A stretch of DNA of 32,963 nucleotides from Pelargonium cotyledonis. Lineage: Eukaryota; Streptophyta; Magnoliopsida; Geraniales; Geraniaceae. The DNA lies in the NCBI GenBank assembly GCA_036897625.1, contig JAYMTA010000261.1, positions 1-32,963 on the forward strand, read 5' to 3'. Below, piece after piece: positions 24,613-32,963 of the stretch. Both the position numbers and the translations under genes were made by a program. The notes under the pieces are model-generated. The model was not told the origin of the DNA. It searched no databases and saw only the letters and a program-made list of their open reading frames with translations. Every line of letters starts with the position of its first letter. Position 1 is the first letter of the stretch.

Positions 24613-25989
24613 GTAGCTTTTCGCGGTTGGGTACGCAGGGAACGAGTGACAACTCAGTGAGTCATTGTCCAGAGGTCGAGCGAGTCCGAAGCAGACAGTA
24701 GCAAGTAGCTACCACCTCCAATTCTATTAACAATCCATTTAAATCAAAAACAAAAATGGCGCTAATTGTACGCGGCCTTTCTTTTGATGGGCTTGCTTTT
24801 GGACTGTTTGGATACATGGAAATCAACTGTCTTGTCCGGGATCTGGATTATATTCTGAACCAGGTCAGTATTGTTTTGACTTCGAAGTTCAACCCAAATT
24901 GGACCTACATTATGCATATAACTCAGAAGCTTCTCCAACAAGCCTTAATGGCTTCTCTAGCAATATTTTAGTGTTTTCTCCAACAAGTCCTGGTTAACTT
25001 CTCAAATAAGTCCAAGTCTCTTGTAAATACAAAATTTAAATAGATTTGGACTGAATTTGAACCGAACCGGACCAAATGGGCCGAATCTTTTCAGTCTGGC
25101 TCATCTTTTAGTTCAATCCGTATTTTTCTTCGGTACAGACACAAACATGTTCAATCCTACTTATACGATACACGCCATCAGACGAAACCATACATCGCCT
25201 TTTTCAACAGTAATCAAAGACCTAATTTTATAAATCAACTATCAATATTTTGGTTTCATAGTACTTTATTGTATTACTCCATCCGTCCCAAAATAAGTGT
25301 CTTATTTGTCAAATTTTTTTTTCTCAAAATGAGTGTCTTGTTTTTATTTTTATGTTATTATATTAGTGTTCTTCCTATATTACCCTTATCACTTATGCAA
25401 ATAGGCAAATCTGCACATGGGGTGTAGGTGGAGAAAGTGAGGGTTATATTGAAAACATACTAAATTATCTTGTAATTCTTAATTTTTGCAAAAAAATGGA
25501 AACAATACACTCATTTGGGACGGAAGGAGTAGTCATTAGTTAATTAATTTGCTCCTATGACTTGACAAAAATAAAGAAACAACAAAAATTGATGTTCAAT
25601 CCTTACCAACTTTTCCGACAGATAAGCTTGAGCTAATCATGCATGATAAACAAATATTGCAACATCTTCCTTCACCACCTCAGTGTACAACTATACATGT
25701 TTTATAATAATTTATAACAAAAAATGTATATTAAAGTCACATTTTTTATATTGACTAGGACATGCATGTCTTGGCTTGAATCTTCACCAGATTTAACAAA
25801 TATTGTGACTTTCTTGTACACACCTGCTCTCTTTTATATTATACAACCAATTGCTCAATTTGCATATCTTAAACTAGAAGGTTAATTTTCTCCATAATTA
25901 AATAATTTAAATTTCTATGTATAAAGATCCTTAATTGTCTCTTCATTAGAGAGCAATTAAGAGCAAGTACTGAACTTAGAAATAAAAAC
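24613..25989. other. Intergenic region between RAD54 and the first PLAC8 gene
   Basis: This divergent spacer holds the RAD54 leader and promoter (from 24613 rightward on the minus strand) and the promoter of the PLAC8 gene starting at 25990. It contains a Stowaway element (25277-25529). A 71-codon ORF at 24756-24971 has no recognisable features and is taken as chance. A weak TATA-like TATATTATA lies at 25835-25843, about 150 bp before the PLAC8 start. I recognise nothing in 24980-25270. Confidence 0.55.
25275..25531. mobile_element. Stowaway-type MITE (Tc1/mariner), 253 bp
   Basis: The element spans 25277-25529 and is flanked by TA on both sides (25275-25276 and 25530-25531). The left end reads CTCCATCCGTCCCAAAATAA, and the right end on the other strand reads CTCCTTCCGTCCCAAATGAG. 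These are the CTCCNTCCGTCCC terminal inverted repeats of plant Stowaway MITEs. The interior is non-coding and AT-rich, with a second AATGAGTGTCTTG motif near the left end. It needs a mariner transposase supplied elsewhere. It lies about 460 bp upstream of the first PLAC8 gene. Confidence 0.93.
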
Positions 25990-26886
25990 ATGTATTCTTC
26001 AGGTGGGCATGAGCAAAAGTATGGAGTTGAACCAGGAAGTCCTGGGTTTATTCCAAGCTCGAACCCGATACAGATGATACAGCCTCCGGTGCTCGTCGCT
26101 CCTAGCTTCCGCGCCCGTGGGGTTCCGGGAAGGTGGTCTTCTGGTCTCTGCCATTGCTGTGACGATCCTGCAAACTGTAAGCGCGTAAAGTATTTAAGAA
26201 ACAACTTAGTGATATCAATTACTACACATGTTATCATATGTCGTTCAATGTTACTCGTAACAAAATTATAACAACCCAACATATGCGTTAACTTAGAAAT
26301 GTAAATTTTAAACTGCTATAACATACCAAATTATGTTGACCTTATTGTCAAATCAAGTTTACCTCGTTTACACTGACAACATCTAGCATTTTACATCTCG
26401 GTTAAAAATGTTTTGTTTTCCAACATTTTTGTAGGCATGATCACGTGTTTTTGTCCGTGCATCACATTCGGGCAGATTTCTGAAATAGTGAACCGAGGCT
26501 CCACATGTAAGATCTTTCTTTTTCTCGGATACACATATTGTCTGAAAATGTTTGTTCATGACATGAGTTTCTTGATAAATTTTGTGCTCACAGCTTGTGC
26601 TGAAACTGGGGCAGTGTATGGGCTATTAGCTCTCACCGGTTTCGCGTGCTTGTACTCGTGTTTTTATCGATCCAAAATGAGGGGTCAATACGATTTGGCA
26701 GAGTCGCCTTGTGTTGATTGCCTGGTTCACTTCTTGTGCGAGGGTTGTGCTCTGTGTCAAGAGTACAGAGAGCTCGTGAGCCGCGGATTCGATATGGGAA
26801 TAGGATGGGAAGCAAACTTGGACAGACAACGAAGAGGAGTGACTGTGGTAGCTCCGGTTGTAGAAACCGCCATGACAAGACCATGA
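25990..26886 (+). CDS. PLAC8 family protein, plant cadmium resistance-like (copy A)
   Basis: Three exons, 25990-26176, 26435-26506 and 26594-26886, give 183 aa. The start MYSSGG was chosen because it is the first ATG of the frame and matches the start of the neighbour copy. A proline-rich variable N-terminus (1-46) leads into the PLAC8 domain: [11 protein letters not shown] (47-57), CFCPC (67-71) with [11 protein letters not shown], a hydrophobic segment around 93-113, and [20 protein letters not shown]. Family members are small cysteine-rich plasma-membrane proteins; some export Cd or Zn or affect cell number and organ size. Which role applies here is not visible. The final exon runs through [11 protein letters not shown] without a break, whereas copy B has an intron there. 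Copies A and B lie head-to-tail with about 350 bp between them. Confidence 0.93.
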
Positions 26887-27235
26887 TTTCTATGCATATT
26901 TGGGACTCTGTTCTTATCTATGTATTTACTGTTATTTCAAAGAACTAAGCTTGTCCTATGTCTGAAACTTTTGTAATTTTTTTTAGACACTTGGTCTTTT
27001 AATATTAAGTCATCATGAAAAACTATATTCAAACCACATTGTTTATTAGTACTTGTTGATCCTCTGGCCATTTGCTAATGTTCATAGAAAACTGGAGGAG
27101 ACTTGTGCACAAAAATACTTTATAAAAAATGGTCTGTTTCACCAGATAAGCCTTCCATTTCTACATATATCAAGAAACAAAACAGTTTCACAACTAAAAG
27201 CAAAATTTTATTCAATTCTCATTGGGGGAAAAAAA
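26887..27235 (+). other. Spacer between the two PLAC8 genes
   Basis: It contains the 3' end of copy A and the promoter and leader of copy B. TTTATAAAAAAT around 27119-27130 is a reasonable TATA box, 115 bp before the copy B start, and no ATG lies between about 27150 and that start. Nothing else was recognised. Confidence 0.5.
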
Positions 27236-28962
27236 ATGTATACTTCTGGTGGACAAGATCAGAAGTACTATCCAGGAGCTGTTCCGGTGTCTGCTCCTCC
27301 TCTAATCGCTCCTAATTTGCGTGTTCCGGGAAGATGGTCAAGTGGTCTCTGCCATTGTTGCGACAATCCTGCAAATTGTAAGCATCTTTAATTATGTAAT
27401 ATTATTCTTGAAACTTGATTATGTATACTTTTGTTTACATATGTTGCTTTTGTAGGTCTGATCACATGTTTTTGTCCGTGCATCACATTTGGGCAGATAT
27501 CTGAGATAGTGAACCAAGGATCCACACGTAAGTGGTTTCCGAGGATGTTTTCTTGTTTCTTTTTTGTAATGAAATCGGAGTCGGTTTTGGTTGATAGTTA
27601 GTGTTGTATATTTCAGCTTGTGCCACGACTGGGACTCTGTACGCGCTCGCTAGTCTCACTGGGTTTGCGTGCTTGTACTCGTGTTTTTATCGGTCCAAAA
27701 TGAGGGGTCAGTATGATTTGGCGGAGTCGCCTTGTGTTGATTGCTTGGTTCACTTCTTCTGTGAAGGCTGTGCTCTGTGTCAAGAGTACAGAGAGCTTGT
27801 TAACCGCGGATACGATATGGGTATAGGTACGTATATATGCTATTGCTAATCGCGGATGCGCTATGGGAAGTCTACGTTTTAATTATATGCAGTCGGTTGA
27901 TACAATCTTTTTCATGGTCAATCTTGTAGAATATACAATTTAACTTTGAGATTAACTGTGAAAATAGAACGATATAATATATAGAGTAAAAGCATGTATA
28001 TTTAATTCTAAGGTTGACTTACATCATATATAAGTCTACCGAGTAAAGATCAACTGTTAAACTATAATGGTTTACTATGTAGAGTACAAACGTGTATATT
28101 TAATTCTAACGTTGACTCAAATCACATTTGTGTCCACCGCATTGTGTGCTTTTTTTCTTGGTGGACAAAATTTCTAGCTTGTGTAGGAGAACTAATATGG
28201 ATTTAGGGTATTTAAGTCATTAACCTAAAAAAGACGGGGCAAATTGGGGATGGAGAGTTTTTCCGCAGGAGTCTTCAGCATTCCGTGGAAAAATCTCCAA
28301 CAAGAGCTCTTAAAGAGTGAAAATGTTTGAAAGGAATCTCCTAACAATCAAACCACGTTTTGACTATATGTCTAAAAACATTACCTATGTAAAAAACAAG
28401 TAGATGATCCGAACAAACACTTAGTTCAACACATTTGTTTGTCAACTGCGGAATAAAATACATATGACAATATACATATTTCTTTTTCCCTACCTACCAA
28501 GTGCTAAATAAAAAAAAAACAGCACATAATATAATTCACATGATTTGATTTGGTGGCGAACTGGTCAATGATCTAATTCTGGTATATATGCATCTTCATC
28601 TTCATCGTTTTGATTGGATGCTACCAGCTAATTATAACTGTTCCTATGTCATGGTTCGATGATGCATATAAAAACAAAGACAAAAAAAAAAATGTTGTCT
28701 ATGTGTAACTTGTTTTGATAAGAAATGTTATAAACTATTTGTACACTTTTTAGTTGTTAGGGCTTTAAATATAATGGAAACATGTGTTGCACTAACAATA
28801 TTGTTTATGTATATATCTTGGTATTGGATTTGTTATCGTTTAATATTCATGAAAATGTGTTTGTGGTTGTTGGATCTAATCGTAGGTTGGGAAGCAAACT
28901 TGGATAGGCAACGGCGTGGAGTGACAATACCTCCGGTTCACCAAGCTCACATGTCCCGATGA
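27236..28962 (+). CDS. PLAC8 family protein, plant cadmium resistance-like (copy B)
   Basis: Four exons, 27236-27377, 27456-27527, 27617-27826 and 28886-28962, give 166 aa. The protein starts [11 protein letters not shown], has a shorter N-terminal linker than copy A, then [16 protein letters not shown] (52-56), the hydrophobic segment beginning [20 protein letters not shown], and [20 protein letters not shown], ending HMSR. The two copies are almost identical at base level through the second half of the PLAC8 domain but differ in the N-terminal linker and C-terminal tail. The last intron (27827-28885, 1,059 bp) splits the GIG-W junction and is absent from copy A. Likely a membrane protein of the PCR / cell-number-regulator group; its substrate, if any, is unknown. 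Confidence 0.93.
27982..28141. repeat. 98-bp imperfect direct duplication in the last intron of PLAC8 copy B
   Basis: TAGAGTAAAAGCATGTATAT at 27982 recurs as TAGAGTACAAACGTGTATAT at 28080, each followed by TTAATTCTAA, GTTGACT and ATCA. The second copy fades after about 60 bp. The rest of this 1,059-bp intron is AT-rich and unremarkable. Confidence 0.75.
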
Positions 28963-29170
28963 ACGTTATTGATATATCGTTGGATTTAATCTAAAAAGAT
29001 GTTTCATTTTAATTGTCAAACTATTCGTTTTATTTATATTTGAATAAACAAAAATGTAACTTGAAATTAAATTTCAGTGACTTACATATCACGCTAATAT
29101 TGTCATAACATTCAAACAGTGAAACTGGATTTTATTTGGTTCAAACCACACAAACGTTTAAAAAAGAGAG

Positions 29171-29728
29171 CTAACAAAGCTTCATGGAACGAGTCATCAT
29201 AGTCATGAACTCGTCCATGTCAATGAAACCATCTCTGTCAATGTCCACAGCTCTCACCATTTTCCTGCACTCCTCGATACTGCACCTCTCTCCCAACCTC
29301 CTAAACACCTCCATCACTTCCTCTGCACTTATCTTCCCGTCCCCGTTCAGATCAAACGTCCTGAAAGCGCTCTGTATATCCGCTTTCTTGATCCCTCCTC
29401 CCCGCTTGTGCGCTTCCACGAACTCCTTGAAGTTAATGAACCCGTCCCCGTCCAGATCCACCACCTGGAATATCTTCTGGACTTCCCCAACTATGTTACC
29501 TTTCCCCAGAGCTCTCAGTATCACCTTGTAGTCCTGCTGCGATATCTTCCCGTCTTTGTCTGTGTCAAATTTATCGAAAACCTGCCTCAGCTCATCGATA
29601 TTGGGCTGGAAACTTGGCAGCAACCCGGATCTTTGTCTGTCCTGCGAAGAAAACAATCTGGAAGGTTTACGCAGGTACTTTCTCTTTGACAGATTATACT
29701 GAAAATCAAGGAAACTCATCTTCGACAT
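29171..29728 (-). CDS. Calmodulin-like protein with four EF-hands
   Basis: A single coding exon of 185 aa. The frame stays open a little further upstream but without another ATG, so M at 29728 is the start; a TTTTCTCAG acceptor-like site ends two bases before it, so a 5'-UTR intron is possible. After a basic N-terminus (KRKYLRKPSR, 15-24) come four EF-hand loops: D55-D66, D91-E102, D126-E137 and D162-E173, each with the DxDxDG or DxNxDG pattern. Loop 1 has D rather than E at position 12, which in this family weakens calcium binding or shifts it toward magnesium. Such CMLs act as calcium sensors in stress and developmental signalling; the partner is unknown. It faces PLAC8 copy B tail-to-tail, 208 bp apart. 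No myristoylation site or membrane segment is visible. Confidence 0.94.
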   Translation of the reverse strand: MSKMSFLDFQYNLSKRKYLRKPSRLFSSQDRQRSGLLPSFQPNIDELRQVFDKFDTDKDGKISQQDYKVILRALGKGNIVGEVQKIFQVVDLDGDGFINFKEFVEAHKRGGGIKKADIQSAFRTFDLNGDGKISAEEVMEVFRRLGERCSIEECRKMVRAVDIDRDGFIDMDEFMTMMTRSMKLC

Positions 29729-30212
29729 CTCTGAGAAAAGTAACAAGATACAAAATGCAATATGTTTTCAGTACTGTAGATACATTTGTATTTAAAGAAA
29801 ATATAACCGTTTACATCTAAGAGAAATTATTCTGATTCTCAAGCAGAAGGCATAAAGTTAAAAGAAGATTCATCTATACGCAACCTCAACTGGTTGCTAT
29901 GCAAACCACAGGTAAAAGATTCCGAAGGGATAACAAGATTGATAAAGGAACGCAAAAGGAAGAGAAATATCAATAGAAAAGAATATATTCTTTGCTAGAA
30001 GTATGTGTACAATCTTATCCTTGCTTCTGTACCTCTCCTATTAAGGAGGTTTTCCTTGTACAATCTATAAGGAATCGTAATGTTAATTCTACTTATTATT
30101 TTTGTTGACAGAATTTACATGAAAAGGACAGCGAAGGTTGCGCCAAAAATTTAACTCATCAGAATATATTCCTGAGTTAGTTTAAAATGGTATAATCTAT
30201 GTTTTGTATTGC
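29729..30212 (-). other. Spacer between the CML gene and the DnaJ-type zinc-finger gene
   Basis: Both neighbours read leftward, so this holds the 3'-UTR of the zinc-finger gene and then the promoter and leader of the CML gene. I found no coding exon and no clear repeat. Confidence 0.45.
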
Positions 30213-32963
30213 TCATTGCGGTTTTCCATTTTCCAGATCTTCCATGACTTCAATGTCCTTGCGCGCTGTTATCTTCTGCACATATCCTGCAACGATGACA
30301 TATGAGAGTGAGCTCCGGTTAGAATACAATAAAGAAATTAAAAAGAAAAGACGGAGCAATAGCGAAAAAAAAAAACATTTCCCCATGTTTCAGTTCATAT
30401 AAAATTTTGATTTGATTCAATGGCCAATCATGGACTGACTCATAAATTTGGGGTGCTCATAAACAAGGCCTGCTCACCCTTGAGAGGCTCATATGGTGGG
30501 GGCCAGTAAGCCCCTTGTCTGAGGCTCCAAGCTTATTAGTTCAGATAGGCTCATATGATTAAATATTGGTTTAACAAAACCCAAGAGAAACAACAGCAAA
30601 TTAGGACAACAATCAGGGCTCTAAAAACATCGGAACATGAAAGCAACTAATGTTAATAGAAAACTATCGGCCCTGAAAGGCTGAACATCTAATTCAGACA
30701 ATTCTTCTTTTAAAACATGACAATTGGGTCAAAAGTTTCATCTATATGCTTTTTCCATTATAATGCACAATAGGAAGACTTGACCAAAAAAGAGGGAAAA
30801 AAAGATGTAAAATAACTTCATTTGACCTTCAACAGTTTCTGGCTTAAAGTATATAATATGCAGGTCAAATGACCTCTTATGCAATAGAAATCTCCAAAGT
30901 TGAAGGGGAAAATATAATAACTCTAGAAAGAAATTAGCAACCCAAAGCCATTCTATAATTCTAAGGTGAGGTAAGAGCACAAAACAAAAACCCAACTACT
31001 ACGAGGCCCCTATGAGACAATCCTAATGCTAAATCCTTTTTTTTTTTTAAACTTAGATCTACATAATATCTCACTATGGAAGAATTTTAGTCTGAATCAA
31101 AGGTTCCATTTTAGAAACTTGTGCACTCATATATACTGCTGCTTCCATTACCATAGGGAAAGACAAATTTCACAATCCCAGCTTTGACCTTGCTCATGAT
31201 GATAAAATTATATGAACATGTTTGTGCCATAAATCAACTTAATGATTTATTACCAATGTAAACAAACCACAATCTGCACACTGTATGGACAAAATGGCTG
31301 ACTTGCTTAACAAGAGTATTTCTAAATAGGGACTTGACAAATTGAAAAGCTCAATGAGATGAATTGATATGCACAACAAGAAACCTTAGAAGAAGAAATT
31401 CCTCTCCATATCAAAAGAAGCCGCATAATGCAAACTATGAAATACATAGACAGACATTTTCGTAGAAGACTTCAATACCCATACAAAGGGTTGGAATATA
31501 GAATAATGGTTATTTTGATTAATTCCAGAGATGGTCATGAGCAAATTGACTAAATAACGTCAATAAGTGCTAAATATATACACGCCACAAGACCAAATGC
31601 CCATTCTCCAGAACTTACTAGGTGTACGCTATAATTAACTTCTTCAATGTTAAACAGATTCTTGAAAGGAAAAGATAATCTTTAGCATGATATTAACTAT
31701 TGAGGGGAATGCTCAATCCTCAATAAACAGTTCAAAATTTGATGTCTAGTAGTCACAATTCACAACTTTTATTTATAAAGACGTAGCTAATGAAGATGTA
31801 GAATACCTATTCCTTGACAAGGTATGCATTTGCAGATGGTCTCTTTCCCTCTTTTTCTATAATAGGTGACAAGTCCTGTACCCTGGCAACTTCGACACTT
31901 TCCAGTCCATTCATACACCACTTCCTTACAATCCTGCTAGTTAAATAAAATGATGAAATAAGAGCCAGTTAAGTTTCTGCCGTTAACAGGAGTTGAATTA
32001 CAAAATAAAAGTAACATAATCACAAAACAGTATAATTGACTACATCTGTAAGGCATCACGTTGTGTAAGGTAAGGTCAACCCAACTCATGACAAATACAA
32101 AAGACTTGGCTATAAGTCGATAAGAAGTCACACTTTTTACTATTAGCAAACAAGAAGAAAATAATTAAAATGAACAAAGCCAAAACTTCAAAGGTATATA
32201 TGATTCCATACCATCATGAATACTTCAGTTACCCACTAATTATCATGTATTAAGTTGTCTTCTGTTCTGTGCAAAACAGTAACTAAATCAGGTTGTGTAG
32301 TTACCAAACCAGCAGAAGAAAACTCTTGCATTCACAAAAAGCCACAAACCCTATTTACAATTAGGCCCATACATATAGTTCCTTTGCTGCTTCATTAGTA
32401 ATACAAAAATCTCACTGTGTCAACCCACAAAATTGAAACTTACAACTACGAAATGTATTTTATCAGTTAACAATTAGATACGAGACTTTGGCTTTGATGG
32501 GTAACCTTTTCTTTCAAAAGAAAATAAGAATGCTTGAAAATGCAGAGAATCTCGGCCCTTTTCTACGTTGCAAAAGTTAAAAGATGTTAAAAGGCAAATA
32601 TTATAAAGCAAGGAAAATAATTTTCTGAAACTCCATTTCTTCATCCTACTAGTATTTCAACTTTTATTCTCACCCATAACAATCAACATACCTTGGACAC
32701 AAAGTCTAATCCAAGTGAAATGACACTCTAAAAAACCTCACTTGACAACACATACCTAATCAATGTAATATGACTTATATACATATATGAATCTATCCAT
32801 TGTGTAATATGTATGCATCCAAATTGGAAACTACTGAAAATTAAATGGATAAAAAGCATACCTCAATTTGGGGATCACATTGGAGTCTCTTCTCAATCTC
32901 ATCGGGCGACACAGGAGTTGAATCTGGATAAGTCATCGGAAGAGGAAGAGGCTCGGCGTCATC
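30213..32963 (-). CDS. Small DnaJ-type cysteine-rich zinc-finger protein (5' part missing)
   Basis: Three exons read on the minus strand: 32963-32862 (cut by the window edge), 31933-31807 and 30286-30213, ending in TGA at 30215-30213. Phases agree and give the last 100 residues. The acidic, proline-rich upstream part ([18 protein letters not shown]) is followed by CRSCQGTG and, 17 residues on, CIPCQGIG. These are two CxxCxGxG motifs, half of the four found in a DnaJ zinc-binding domain. The protein then ends [20 protein letters not shown]. No J-domain is visible. Plant proteins of this kind (DnaJ/Hsp40 cysteine-rich superfamily, including BSD2-like chaperones) often act in plastids, but the N-terminus that would show a transit peptide is outside the window. 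The long last intron (30287-31806) is AT-rich and holds nothing I recognise. Confidence 0.88.

Noticed and set aside
24756-24971. 71-codon ORF upstream of RAD54 with a good ATG context
   Set aside because: No recognised motif, no splice continuation and it lies in a promoter region; likely chance.
29184-29689. Long open frames on the plus strand opposite the EF-hand gene
   Set aside because: They are antisense shadows of a biased coding sequence; the minus strand has clear EF-hand loops.

Overview
The window is nuclear DNA from a flowering plant, most likely a eudicot. The genes are split by many AT-rich introns with GT-AG ends. Introns and spacers carry a Stowaway-type MITE, a short SINE insertion and several tandem duplications. 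Nothing points to a bacterial, viral or organellar origin. I cannot name the species. All gene models were built by eye from reading frames, splice signals and remembered family motifs; no database search was run.

Layout. (1) 226-3236, minus strand: the first five exons (198 residues) of an SDR enzyme resembling the N-terminal half of the plant SDR/quinone-reductase fusion protein NQR/ARP; the gene runs off the left edge. (2) 3237-4855: a divergent promoter region with MITE-like and duplicated sequence, ending in the leader of the next gene, which has a TATA-like box and a 20-codon upstream ORF. (3) 4856-15593, plus strand: a complete 13-exon ATG2 gene, predicted 1,962 aa, encoding the autophagy lipid-transfer protein. 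(4) 15594-16986: the convergent 3' ends of ATG2 and RAD54, with a 64-bp tandem repeat and two possible 3'-UTR introns. (5) 16987-24612, minus strand: a complete 21-exon RAD54 gene, predicted 921 aa, a SWI2/SNF2 motor of homologous recombination. (6) 24613-25989: a spacer holding a 253-bp Stowaway element. (7) 25990-26886 and 27236-28962, plus strand: two tandem PLAC8 / plant-cadmium-resistance-like genes that differ by one intron. (8) 29171-29728, minus strand: a single-exon, four-EF-hand calmodulin-like protein. (9) 30213-32963, minus strand: the 3' three exons of a small protein with two DnaJ-type CxxCxGxG motifs; its 5' part lies beyond the right edge.

The genes look like an ordinary mix of housekeeping and stress genes rather than a functional cluster. 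I see no clear previously undescribed system. The points most worth checking are a probable GC-AG intron in ATG2, the ATG2 upstream ORF and 3'-UTR intron geometry, the mosaic divergence and intron difference of the PLAC8 pair, and the SINE insertion with 19-bp target-site duplications.
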